DNA of 64,000 nucleotides from Sphingobacterium detergens (GTDB lineage Bacteria > Bacteroidota > Bacteroidia > Sphingobacteriales > Sphingobacteriaceae). The stretch spans positions 1 to 64,000 of the forward strand of contig NZ_RAPY01000003.1 of NCBI RefSeq assembly GCF_003610355.1, in the 5' to 3' direction. Below are positions 29,794 through 39,065 of this stretch, piece after piece. Made by a program: the position numbers and the translations under genes. The notes below the pieces were generated by a model. That model was given only the letters and a program-made list of their open reading frames with translations, had not been told where the DNA came from and did not search any database. The stretch's first letter is position 1. Each line of letters begins with the position of its first letter.

Positions 29794-30500
29794 TATCTTC
29801 CTGGTTCATCCAATAAATCAATAAATTCTACTGCATCAGTTTCCATACGTAAAATCAATCGTTCAACCATCATATTTAAGATATGATAGCCTAAATAAGC
29901 CAAGATACCGACAGCAAGACCCGAAGCTGAAGACACCATTTTCACATATAGACCACCGGATACGGATGCGATGTCTATACCACCCGCCAATTCTACCTCA
30001 TGGAAAATCCTGATTACCCCAAAGATGGTACCAACGAAACCAAGCATTGGCGCAATACCCGCAATAATACCAAGGATATTGATGTTTTTCTCCAACTTGG
30101 CAACTTCTAATTTACCAACGTTTTCAATCGCGCCTTCAATATCTTTGATTGGTCTACCTACACGTAATAGGCCCTTCTGCAACATACGTCCTAAAGCCGA
30201 GTTGCTGGAACGACATACAGCCAACGCTGAGTCTAAATTTCCAGACAATACATTTGCTTTCACTTGAGACATCAAACTATTATCGTATTTGGCCGCTCTG
30301 CGAATAGTCAGATAGCGTTCAAAAAAGATAACCAATCCAATAAAGAACAGTAATAGGATTGGAACCATTATCCATCCCCCTTTGATCATCATATCGATCA
30401 AACTCATGTTTTCTGTACTAGCAGCAGCAGGTAACGGTTGTTGCGCAGCTTGATTAAACGTATCTACAGCAGCCCTTGCTGTATCTTGCACTAATGACAT
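29793..30500 (-). CDS. ExbB/TolQ/MotA-type proton channel protein
   Basis: A 235-residue inner-membrane protein with three membrane segments (about 35-57, 135-165 and 178-205), the ExbB/TolQ topology. The conserved block ISGIAPMLGFVGTIFGVIRIF-like region (as IAGIAPMLGFVGT) and the SGLAVGILAYLGY segment are present. It converts proton motive force into motion passed to the TonB-like protein. It starts 25 bp after the SPOR-protein stop and is translationally coupled to exbD. Confidence 0.92.
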   Translation of the reverse strand: MSLVQDTARAAVDTFNQAAQQPLPAAASTENMSLIDMMIKGGWIMVPILLLFFIGLVIFFERYLTIRRAAKYDNSLMSQVKANVLSGNLDSALAVCRSSNSALGRMLQKGLLRVGRPIKDIEGAIENVGKLEVAKLEKNINILGIIAGIAPMLGFVGTIFGVIRIFHEVELAGGIDIASVSGGLYVKMVSSASGLAVGILAYLGYHILNMMVERLILRMETDAVEFIDLLDEPGR

Positions 30501-30525
30501 AATTATTAATAGTTTTATATAGTTT

Positions 30526-31944
30526 CTATAATGTTTCTACCCAAGCACCTTCAATTTTTTTCTCTACAGATTTTCGAGCGAGGTCAGCCTCCGCTTTTGT
30601 CATGTAGGTATTCAAGATGATTTTCTTTCTATTCTTTTTAAACTTACCTTCTATTGCGCGCGCAGTTTTATAACCTAGCGCCCGAAGACGTTTTGCCTCC
30701 TCCTCTGCCTGTGCCATTGTACGTGCAGAACCGATAACGAGCTGATACTTTGGCTGTGCAACAGGAATAGATTCTTTGATAACAGGATCTGCCTGCAAAA
30801 CCGGAGTTTTTTCAGTTGTTTTCTTTCCAGCAGTTACGGCAGTACCTTTTAATGAATCAGGAGCCGTTTTTGCCAGAGAATCTACCTTCTTTAAACTGTC
30901 CGCCACTAATGTGTTGGATGTGGTATCATTGATTGGTAAATTATTTTTCTGAACAATTGTATCACCAGCAGGTTTTAAGGCCGGTTGTGTCCCACCAAAC
31001 AGCGAATTTTTCAATCCCGGATTTGTATATAAAACACCCGTTGCAATCATGACCAATACAATGGCCGCTGTTATCCAATACCAGATTGCATTCGAATTGC
31101 GCGGTTCCTCCTCATAAATATTGGGAGCATAAGCAGAATTTGCAGCAGCAATAGCACCAACTTCCTTCTCCGCGATTTTCTCATCTTCGGCAACTTCCTG
31201 GCTATCGTTCTGGTCAATCGCTGTTGAAGCAGCTACAGTAGCTAAAAGTTCAGCTTCAACCTTAGCATCCTCCTCCACGGTATTTTCCGCTGGGGTATGT
31301 TCCTCCACGATCGGAGCGATAGGTTCGACCAATTCGGTTACGGATTCAGTCGGTGTAAAATTGTCATCATTTTCTAAATCCAGTGGCTCGCGCTGTTCGT
31401 TTGCAGTGTCCGCTTCCGTTTCAACGTCATTCCCAACAACAGCATTTGCCTCGTTAACCAATTCTTCAGCAGGTTCTGACACTAGGGCTTCATCTGACTC
31501 AGCAAGTCCATGTTCATCCTCCCGTACCGGAATAACCGTTTCAATTTCAGGACCAACAAGATTGACAACAGGCTGAAAATTAAAGCCAGATAAATCTAAA
31601 GGCTTAAATACCAAACTTGAACCGTAGCTAATCAATAGACCAAGATCATCCAGCTTTACCTGACCAAATTGCCCTAAGTCATTTCTTAAGCTGCCCACAG
31701 TATCGTCCAGAATTTGCTGCGCCTGCCCCAAACTTAAGTTTTCCTGTTGTTGAATATAATGCACGATATTGAATCCATGTTGTGCAGAATAGTCCAGTTC
31801 GACATAGGATATAGGTGGCAAAAACACATTATTCTGTTTATCAAATTGAGCCGGAGAATGAATTCTTTTGAACACACCTATTCCGGGCACGTATACTTCC
31901 GCATAGCGTCTTAATAAACTATTGATGTTTTTGCCTAGATTCAT
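30526..31944 (-). CDS. HU-like (CCDC81-bac) and SPOR domain membrane protein
   Basis: A 472-residue three-part protein. Residues 1-125 look like the two HU-superfamily domains known as HU-CCDC81_bac (opening with YAEVYVPGIGVF), a cytoplasmic region that may bind DNA. An acidic, low-complexity linker follows (about 135-280), then one membrane segment (285-307), a second linker and a C-terminal SPOR domain (399-472) that should bind denuded peptidoglycan at the division site. So it may tie the nucleoid to the septal wall. It sits between the barrel protein gene (40 bp) and exbB (25 bp). The domain calls come from residue patterns; the bridging role is an inference. Confidence 0.85.
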   Translation of the reverse strand: MNLGKNINSLLRRYAEVYVPGIGVFKRIHSPAQFDKQNNVFLPPISYVELDYSAQHGFNIVHYIQQQENLSLGQAQQILDDTVGSLRNDLGQFGQVKLDDLGLLISYGSSLVFKPLDLSGFNFQPVVNLVGPEIETVIPVREDEHGLAESDEALVSEPAEELVNEANAVVGNDVETEADTANEQREPLDLENDDNFTPTESVTELVEPIAPIVEEHTPAENTVEEDAKVEAELLATVAASTAIDQNDSQEVAEDEKIAEKEVGAIAAANSAYAPNIYEEEPRNSNAIWYWITAAIVLVMIATGVLYTNPGLKNSLFGGTQPALKPAGDTIVQKNNLPINDTTSNTLVADSLKKVDSLAKTAPDSLKGTAVTAGKKTTEKTPVLQADPVIKESIPVAQPKYQLVIGSARTMAQAEEEAKRLRALGYKTARAIEGKFKKNRKKIILNTYMTKAEADLARKSVEKKIEGAWVETL

Positions 31945-31984
31945 TGTTCTATGATTTAAAATGCAAATTTATAATCTTAATTCG

Positions 31985-33751
31985 TTAAAACGAATAATTA
32001 AGACCACCAATTACATTGAATCCCAATCTTGGGTAATACATGTAACGCTGATATTCCTTCCCAAAGATATTATTTGCTTTCACGAAAACACCAAATTGTT
32101 TTTTAATTCGGTATTCCGCACCAGCATTTAAATCCGCAAAGGAAGCAATCGTGACTTTTCTTCCAACAGGAGTTCCACTATTATCCGTAACACGGCTGCC
32201 ATCGGTATTATAATCGTAAACATACGCATAAGTATTACCTTGGCTAGAAAGCTCTGCGTCCACAAAGAATTTATCCGAGATATTGAAACGCGCATTGGCT
32301 TGCAACCTAAATTTAGGTAAGCCCCATGCCTCTTCTTCATCACTCAGATTATAGTCATCAATAAATACTTTACCACCTAGATTAACCAATTGTGATAAGC
32401 GGACATTAATCTCCCCTTCCAATCCCATATGTTTAGCTTTATTGATCTGACCATCATAGACCACATCAAAAGCCCAAGGAATATATCCGCCTTGATTATC
32501 GCCAAACGCACTATTCTTAAACAAAGGCAGTCCCTCGATCTGCTTGTAAAATACCTTTACTTTATAACCAAATGTCGCACCAGCATTCCCTTTTAAACCA
32601 CCATATACATTCAATTTTTCGATGGAGTTGGCAATTCTAACGTTTGGTGCCAAATAAGGGTTTTCCTTCGCAAAGTTACGGAATGAACCTTGTCTCACAT
32701 TCCCGTTAACACCGGCAAATAAAGAAATATATTCCGGAGCCAAAGAAAAATCGGCTTCCACCGATGGAAAAACATTGAAACGGGATTCGTCACCAAATTC
32801 CGAAGTCAGGTTGGCACCCAAAGTTACGTTATAGTTATCTCCTTTGAATCGAATGTAAGGATTGATCAAAAACAAATTATTTTTCACATTCGCTGTGTCA
32901 TTTTCGTTTTTGACATCGTTCATGGTCACGCTCACGTTGGCTCCAACATTGAAAGCACTCATGCGTTTATTCAAATATCCCGATAGGGCAAAGGAATTTT
33001 CCTTCGCTTTATAAGCATCCTTGAATAGGTAACCATCTACTTTAGCAGAGTAGCTCACAGATTGCTCATTCTTCGGATCAACATTACTTGCCAGCTCACC
33101 ATTTAAATAAATATCAGTAAATGTTTGTTTGTCTGGTGATGTATTCAATAATGTGGTCCCAGGTTGGTCGAAAGTTTGACCGTAGAAATTCGTACCATAT
33201 CGATTGTAACCGATTGTACCTTTTACGGTCACGGCATCCAATACACGACGTCCAAAAATACCAATGTCCTGCGTGCTAAATTTCTGACCATCGATATTCC
33301 CCTTTTGGCTTAAGTGTTTCGCAAATAATCCAAAACGTGTATTTTCAAACTGCTCGGAAGCTAAATACGCTTCGCCTAAAATGGTATTATAGTTACCCAC
33401 ACCAAATTTGACATAGTTACTGCTGTGTTCAAAAGGTTGTGCAAATGGAATCTCCTGCACATTCAATTGTTTCAGACCTGTATTGATATCTAATTTCTTA
33501 TCAATAATATTACCATAGTTTAATTTTGGTTGATATTCCCGTTTGTTGGTCATATCAGGACTACGACGGATTTTTACAGCATCTGCAAGAATCGGTTTGT
33601 AATCACGAACAACATCAAAAGAATCAATAGTGACCGGTTTTTCAGGATCGTTCTTCTTGCCTGTTTCCTGTGCAAAAGAATTCAATCCCACGCCCATCAA
33701 AAGCGCTGCTAAGGTATATTTCTTCACATTTCTATTTTGCAACTTCTTCAT
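31985..33751 (-). CDS. Outer-membrane beta-barrel protein (TonB-receptor-like)
   Basis: A 588-residue protein with a signal peptide (about 1-27, ending SFAQ) and repeated short amphipathic strands alternating with aromatic residues. It ends in a C-terminal aromatic strand (GGLNYSF), the signal for outer-membrane insertion. It has no complete plug domain, so it is shorter than a full TonB receptor. It follows the TPR gene by 6 bp and precedes the HU/SPOR gene, which makes it the likely outer-membrane partner of the ExbB-ExbD-TonB motor here. Substrate unknown. Confidence 0.75.
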   Translation of the reverse strand: MKKLQNRNVKKYTLAALLMGVGLNSFAQETGKKNDPEKPVTIDSFDVVRDYKPILADAVKIRRSPDMTNKREYQPKLNYGNIIDKKLDINTGLKQLNVQEIPFAQPFEHSSNYVKFGVGNYNTILGEAYLASEQFENTRFGLFAKHLSQKGNIDGQKFSTQDIGIFGRRVLDAVTVKGTIGYNRYGTNFYGQTFDQPGTTLLNTSPDKQTFTDIYLNGELASNVDPKNEQSVSYSAKVDGYLFKDAYKAKENSFALSGYLNKRMSAFNVGANVSVTMNDVKNENDTANVKNNLFLINPYIRFKGDNYNVTLGANLTSEFGDESRFNVFPSVEADFSLAPEYISLFAGVNGNVRQGSFRNFAKENPYLAPNVRIANSIEKLNVYGGLKGNAGATFGYKVKVFYKQIEGLPLFKNSAFGDNQGGYIPWAFDVVYDGQINKAKHMGLEGEINVRLSQLVNLGGKVFIDDYNLSDEEEAWGLPKFRLQANARFNISDKFFVDAELSSQGNTYAYVYDYNTDGSRVTDNSGTPVGRKVTIASFADLNAGAEYRIKKQFGVFVKANNIFGKEYQRYMYYPRLGFNVIGGLNYSF

Positions 33752-33757
33752 TGTATC

Positions 33758-36700
33758 CTATTTCTTTTTGTTGTTCAATTTATTTAGACGTTCTTTTGCA
33801 GCAGGCAAAATATCATCTTTCGCATCGTAATTATCCACAATTGATTCAAGTGTTGCCTTCGCCTGGAATGCATCGCCTTTACCAGCATAAGCATCTGCCA
33901 TTGTGATAAAGCTTTTTGCTACCCAATATTCATAAGAAGAGAAATTGTCAGACAAGTCCATTGCTGTTTTGATACAGGCATCGTATTGTTTGTTCTCTAA
34001 TTGAATGACAGCAACATTGTATTTCGCTTCAGCACCAAATACGGTACGGCTCTTCAAAGCAGCCAAACTAAACTCTTTCATAGCCTCGGCTTTTTTGTTC
34101 TGCTTGACATAACATTTACCAGCATATAAAAACGCATTCGCGATCTCCTCTTCGGAAGATTTTTCATAGTTTTTCACTGCGTTGGTATAGTTTAATGCTT
34201 CTTTATAATCACCGATTTCATAATAAGAAACCATCAGGTTATTGATTGCAAAACCGTAATTAGATTTATATTCAGAAGTCAGCTCAAGTTTTTTCAACAA
34301 CTGAGTTGCTTCATTATATTTCTTTTGTTTCAAATATAAATTTGAAACCGAAATCAATGTACGTTCTGTATAAGGAGAAGTCCAGTCATTCAAGATAATA
34401 TTGTAATCGTGTAAGGCATCTTCTGTATTTCCCAATGCTGCATTACTTTCTGCACGCACAAAACGCGCATATTTTTCTTGGTTTGGTTTCGGGAATTTAT
34501 CGAAATAAGCATTTACAGCTTCTACAGCGCCTTGGTAATTTCCACGGGAGAATAGGGTTGTTGCTGTCGAGAACGAACGTGAATCTTGCTCAGACTTCGA
34601 AACGTCCCCTAAATTTGTTCCTGTTGCATATTTGATATATCCAGTCGCATCCCCTTTATCCAGATAGATATTCTCGATCGAGCGCATGGCCTGTCTTGCT
34701 TCGTCTGTAGATGCATATTGGTCAACGACACGTTGGAATGTTGCTAGCGCAGCATCATTATTATCCTGGTTATATTGAACCAAACCAATTGTTACCAAAG
34801 CACGTGGCACATAACTGCTTCGCGGGTATTTTTCCACCATCGATTGAAGTCCAGAGATTGCCTGATCGCTTTCACCCATTAAGAAACGAGTATAAGGAAT
34901 TTCAAAAGCAATATCATCCGCATAATTCGAGCTCGGGAATTGTGCTATGACAGCATTCAAGGTTGAGATCTTACCATTATTATCTCCTTGTAATCCTTGG
35001 ATAACGCCACGTTGGAACAAGGCATAATCTTGGCTTGGTGCTTTTGAAGAAATCAGCTTATTATATTCCGTCAAGGCTCTACCATAGTTTTTTGAAGAGA
35101 AATAAGAGTCACCCAAACGTGCGATCGCATCATTACGGGTATTGATCTCTAAACCTTTTGAACCACCTGTGGCCAAGAAACGTTCAAAATAATTCGCCGC
35201 TGTATTGTAGTTTCCATTACGGAAAGCGGCATAGGCTAAAGCATAATTTGCGTAGCCGTATACATCTGTTTTATTTGCACCCGGTAAACGTAAGAACTTA
35301 TTGAAGTTTGTTACTGCTTCACCATATTTACGCACCTCATACATCGCTTCAGCTTTCCAATAGGTTGCTAGAGCATAGATTTCTTCATCATAACGGTGCT
35401 GTTCAGAACGCATGAACAAAGAAATTGCATTTTCAAAAGCACGCTCGTTATAAAACTCCAAACCTCTGTAGTACGTTACTTTTTGGTAAGCAGCATTTGC
35501 TTCTTTACCGCGTTTTGGAATAGACTCCAAGATATCGACCGCCTCACGGTAATTTTTCGTACTTAACAAGACTTCTGCCAATAAGGTTTTTGCTTCCTCT
35601 TGACGTTTCGATTTTGGATAAGTTTTCAGATATTCCTGTGTAGAAGCCAGAGCAACTTGGTGGAACTCCAATTCGTAAGAAAGCTTTGCGTAGTTGAACA
35701 AACCCTCTTCTTTCATGGCTGGATCAAAGTCCAGTTTTGATGCTCTAAAGAAGGCATTACGTGCAGACTGTTTGTTCCCTTTTTTCAAGAAGCTATCCCC
35801 CAAGGTAATCATAGCCGATTGGTAATAAGCATCAGGCTCGGTCATTTTTTCCAGTTCCGTAATTGCCTTATCGTAATCCTTTAATTTATAAGCGATATAA
35901 CCGATCTGATAACTATCTTGGTTATTCTGAGTCTTGCCTTGATCTTGTGCCTGGAATTTATCGTAATAATCTTTTGATGTTTTTAGATCACCTTTAATAA
36001 AGTAGGTTGCGGCGATAATGCGAAACATCTCAGTCTCATTTTCCTGCTTGGTGCGCGATAAGATCGGCAATGCATAGTCCAATACATCATCATAGCGTTT
36101 ATCTAAGAAATATAGTGCCGTAATGTAGTAAGGATAACTGTTTTCGAATTGTTTGGAACCATTCAAACGCTCAAATTCATTTAAAGCAGTTTTGTACTCT
36201 GCATCTAAATAACATAAATAAGCAAAGTAGTAGATTGATGCCTCCTGAAATTCAGTTTTCTGATCTTTCAACCCCTCAAATAAAGGTTTTGCTGTCTTAT
36301 AATCTTTTGTCATAAAAGAAGCATAACCTAATTTAAAGCGATATTCTACATTCTCTTTACCAGCAAGGTTTTTACTATCGATCTTTGTAAACCATTCAAT
36401 CGCTTTCACATAATCTTTTTTGGCATAATATGATTTACCGATCTGAAAATAAGCAGCTTTAGAATTGGCGCTAACAGGGAAATCTTGAATATATTTTAGG
36501 AAACGATTTTCAGCATTTGACTCGCCCAATTCCAGGGCGCAAACAGCTTGATAATACCGTACATTTTCCTTTAATAAAGATAGCTCCTCTGTCTCATCCA
36601 ATTGTAGATTGGATTTCGTCCGTAAGGCCTCTACACGATCAAATTGCGCTGACGCAGAACCAAATTTCCCACGTTCATACAATTCCATTCCTGTTTTGTA

Positions 36701-36796
36701 AGCCTTGTTGATTTGTTGCCATTCTGTCTGTTGCGCTAATGCTGGCGTCGCCATAACGGTTAGTGCAACTCCCACCTGGTAAATCTTCTTATACAT
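33758..36796 (-). CDS. Large TPR-repeat protein, exported
   Basis: A 1012-residue protein with an N-terminal signal peptide (ending ALAQ near residue 22) and dozens of TPR-like helical repeats over its whole length. Typical units contain an A-x-x-x-F/Y pair, for example YYAKKDYVKAIEWF. It probably lies in the periplasm or on the inner face of the outer membrane as a scaffold. It is the first gene of the operon and may recruit the barrel and TonB components. A -7 element TACATTTG at 36829-36836 (minus) lies 33 bp before the start codon. Confidence 0.8.
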   Translation of the reverse strand: MYKKIYQVGVALTVMATPALAQQTEWQQINKAYKTGMELYERGKFGSASAQFDRVEALRTKSNLQLDETEELSLLKENVRYYQAVCALELGESNAENRFLKYIQDFPVSANSKAAYFQIGKSYYAKKDYVKAIEWFTKIDSKNLAGKENVEYRFKLGYASFMTKDYKTAKPLFEGLKDQKTEFQEASIYYFAYLCYLDAEYKTALNEFERLNGSKQFENSYPYYITALYFLDKRYDDVLDYALPILSRTKQENETEMFRIIAATYFIKGDLKTSKDYYDKFQAQDQGKTQNNQDSYQIGYIAYKLKDYDKAITELEKMTEPDAYYQSAMITLGDSFLKKGNKQSARNAFFRASKLDFDPAMKEEGLFNYAKLSYELEFHQVALASTQEYLKTYPKSKRQEEAKTLLAEVLLSTKNYREAVDILESIPKRGKEANAAYQKVTYYRGLEFYNERAFENAISLFMRSEQHRYDEEIYALATYWKAEAMYEVRKYGEAVTNFNKFLRLPGANKTDVYGYANYALAYAAFRNGNYNTAANYFERFLATGGSKGLEINTRNDAIARLGDSYFSSKNYGRALTEYNKLISSKAPSQDYALFQRGVIQGLQGDNNGKISTLNAVIAQFPSSNYADDIAFEIPYTRFLMGESDQAISGLQSMVEKYPRSSYVPRALVTIGLVQYNQDNNDAALATFQRVVDQYASTDEARQAMRSIENIYLDKGDATGYIKYATGTNLGDVSKSEQDSRSFSTATTLFSRGNYQGAVEAVNAYFDKFPKPNQEKYARFVRAESNAALGNTEDALHDYNIILNDWTSPYTERTLISVSNLYLKQKKYNEATQLLKKLELTSEYKSNYGFAINNLMVSYYEIGDYKEALNYTNAVKNYEKSSEEEIANAFLYAGKCYVKQNKKAEAMKEFSLAALKSRTVFGAEAKYNVAVIQLENKQYDACIKTAMDLSDNFSSYEYWVAKSFITMADAYAGKGDAFQAKATLESIVDNYDAKDDILPAAKERLNKLNNKKK

Positions 36797-37188
36797 AATA
36801 TGTGAAACCTTAATATGTTATTTATCTGCAAATGTAAATGAATCTCCTTTCAAACCCTGATAAATTTGCCCTGAAATATAAATTTATCGCCTACTCCGCC
36901 GCCATTTAAAGCTTTAAGATCAGTCAAAATTTATTGAAAATCAGTTCAAATCTCTGCAATCCTGGGAGATAGTTTTATTCATTTTACTAAATTATACTTT
37001 AATTGAGCTATTTTACACAAAAGTTATTAACATCTGTGAATAATCCAGTATTATAACGGAAATTTTGCACAAAAAATATGCCCGACCAAAAATAAAGTCA
37101 GGCATAATATTGTTGATTGAAGAATCATTCGATTTGGTTATCCCGCATCGATGACTCTGCCTTATCAGCTCCGCTATTGAAATACCAA
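36797..37188. other. Intergenic region between pyrB and the TPR operon
   Basis: This 392-bp gap lies between two minus-strand genes. It holds the possible TPR-operon -7 element (36829-36836) and the pyrB terminator (37071-37105). The rest is AT-rich and I see no gene in it. Confidence 0.5.
37071..37105 (-). terminator. Terminator of pyrB
   Basis: On the minus strand ATGCCTGAC (37097-37105) pairs with GTCGGGCAT (37078-37086), nine pairs including one G-U, across a 10-nt loop. It is followed by ATTTTTTG, a standard intrinsic terminator. Confidence 0.8.
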
Positions 37189-38127
37189 TTAACCGCGTTG
37201 TCCAGCCAATAGGTACAATACTGCCATGCGGACAGCAACTCCATTTTCAACCTGATCTAAGATAATGGAATGCTCACTATCGGCTACATCCGAAGTGATT
37301 TCAACCCCACGGTTGATTGGTCCGGGGTGCATAATTGTAATGGGTTTCTCCAAGGAATCCAAAATTTCCTTATTTAAGCCATATAGCATGGAATATTCTC
37401 TTAGTGAGGGAAAATAAGCAATATCTTGTCGTTCCAATTGGATACGCAGCATATTTGCAACATCGCACCAATTCAATGCTTTTCTCAAATCGTGCTCAAC
37501 CTTTACACCTAACGAAGTGATATGCTTTGGAATAAGGGTGGTCGGTCCACAGACCATGACTTCTGCGCCCTGTTTTTGAAGACACAGAATATTGGATAGC
37601 GCAACCCTTGAATGCGTAATATCACCGATAATAGCAACTTTACGTCCAGCAACATCACCAAAACGCTCGCGGATGGAAAAAGAGTCCAACAAAGCTTGCG
37701 TAGGGTGCTCATGTGCTCCATCGCCGGCATTCACAATTTGAGCATCGACATGTTTACTTAAAAACACACCAGCCCCAGCATAAGGATGTCGCATCACGAT
37801 CATATCAACCTTCATAGCGAGGATATTATTGACTGTATCGATCAATGTCTCGCCTTTACTCACAGATGAAGATGAAGCTGCAAAATTAACGATATCTGCA
37901 GATAGTCTTTTTTCAGCAAGTTCGAAAGAAAGCCGTGTACGTGTTGAATTTTCAAAAAACACATTGGCAATGGTGATATCGCGTAAAGAAGGTACCTTTT
38001 TGATTGGTCTATTTAATACTTCTTTGAAATTACTCGCGGTATCCAGAATCAATTGGATATCTTTCTCATTTAGATCTTTGATTCCCAATAAATGGCGAGT
38101 ACTTAATTGTTCTACTGCAGATGACAT
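37189..38127 (-). CDS. pyrB: Aspartate carbamoyltransferase catalytic subunit
   Basis: A 312-residue enzyme that joins carbamoyl phosphate and aspartate in the first committed step of pyrimidine synthesis. The carbamoyl-phosphate motif STRTR is at 61-65 within FFENSTRTRLSFE, HPTQALLD follows near 140, and HPGPINRGVE is the aspartate-side motif near the C-terminus. Length is typical for a catalytic chain. No regulatory pyrI gene is adjacent. It lies 97 bp downstream of pyrR, with an intrinsic terminator after it. Confidence 0.96.
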   Translation of the reverse strand: MSSAVEQLSTRHLLGIKDLNEKDIQLILDTASNFKEVLNRPIKKVPSLRDITIANVFFENSTRTRLSFELAEKRLSADIVNFAASSSSVSKGETLIDTVNNILAMKVDMIVMRHPYAGAGVFLSKHVDAQIVNAGDGAHEHPTQALLDSFSIRERFGDVAGRKVAIIGDITHSRVALSNILCLQKQGAEVMVCGPTTLIPKHITSLGVKVEHDLRKALNWCDVANMLRIQLERQDIAYFPSLREYSMLYGLNKEILDSLEKPITIMHPGPINRGVEITSDVADSEHSIILDQVENGVAVRMAVLYLLAGQRG

Positions 38128-38224
38128 TTTATAGTATATTCAAGTATTTACTAATCATTTTTAATCGGACGGTTCGTTCCCAAAGGTCAATTAGAACCTT
38201 CAGCTATTTTTACTGAACTTGCTC

Positions 38225-38788
38225 CTAATCATTACCCGAAGTTTTTTTCTCCGTGACCAAGATAATGCTATCCTGATCGTCAGATTCCTTCCAATTCACA
38301 ATCACTTTCTGTGAATCTATAGAATCAACTTGTATTCCAATATAATCGGGTTGAATCGGAATCTGTCTAGAGAATCGACGATCCACCAAAACAAGCAGCT
38401 CAATTCTTCTTGCCCTTCCAAATGCCTGTACAGCATCCATTGCCGCCCGAATGGTACGTCCTGTCCACAAGACATCATCAATAAAAATGACATCTTTACC
38501 TTCTACAATAAAATTGATATTTGTGCTATTTGCTAACAACGGACCAGCATTACCTTTTGTACGGAAATCATCGCGATAAAATGTAATATCCAGGTCACCG
38601 ACCAAGATCGGTTTTTCGATCATGCGTTCAAGTTCTTTGACAATACGTTTAGCTAAGAAAGTTCCTCTTGGTTGAATACCTATGACGACAGCATTTGAAA
38701 AATCACCGTGATTCTCAATCAATTGACGACATAGTCTTTGAATGGTGATTTGAAATTTTGGTCCGTCTAATAAAATCGACTGTTTCAT
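38225..38788 (-). CDS. pyrR: PyrR bifunctional pyrimidine regulator / uracil phosphoribosyltransferase
   Basis: A 187-residue phosphoribosyltransferase. The PRPP motif IFIDDVLWTGRTIRAA is at 101-116, the flexible loop with YRDDF near 71-75 is present, and the N-terminal GIQPRG segment carries the second binding loop. In Bacillus PyrR binds the pyr mRNA and also has uracil phosphoribosyltransferase activity. A -7 element TAGCTTTG at 38805-38812 (minus) leaves almost no leader, so a classic PyrR attenuator upstream of pyrR cannot fit. Any RNA control would have to act in the 97-bp gap before pyrB. Confidence 0.92.
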   Translation of the reverse strand: MKQSILLDGPKFQITIQRLCRQLIENHGDFSNAVVIGIQPRGTFLAKRIVKELERMIEKPILVGDLDITFYRDDFRTKGNAGPLLANSTNINFIVEGKDVIFIDDVLWTGRTIRAAMDAVQAFGRARRIELLVLVDRRFSRQIPIQPDYIGIQVDSIDSQKVIVNWKESDDQDSIILVTEKKTSGND

Positions 38789-39065
38789 TATGGGAATGTT
38801 TGAGCAAAGCTACACTTTTTTTGATAAAAAACATGGCTTATACGCCAATTAATTTCAATATTTCAATTCTCCACAGGAGAATTAATAAGCACTAAAGCAA
38901 CATGCCATTAGCACGATTGAGCGACTCTACAGACATCCCTTCCAGAACAATCCCGCCTCTTTCCGCTATAGACTTATTTATTGATTTTCTTTAACTACCC
39001 TAAGAAAAAAAAGAATGTCCTCTCAGGCGTCACTAGCATATAGGCCCTATTAATAGCACCCTCTT

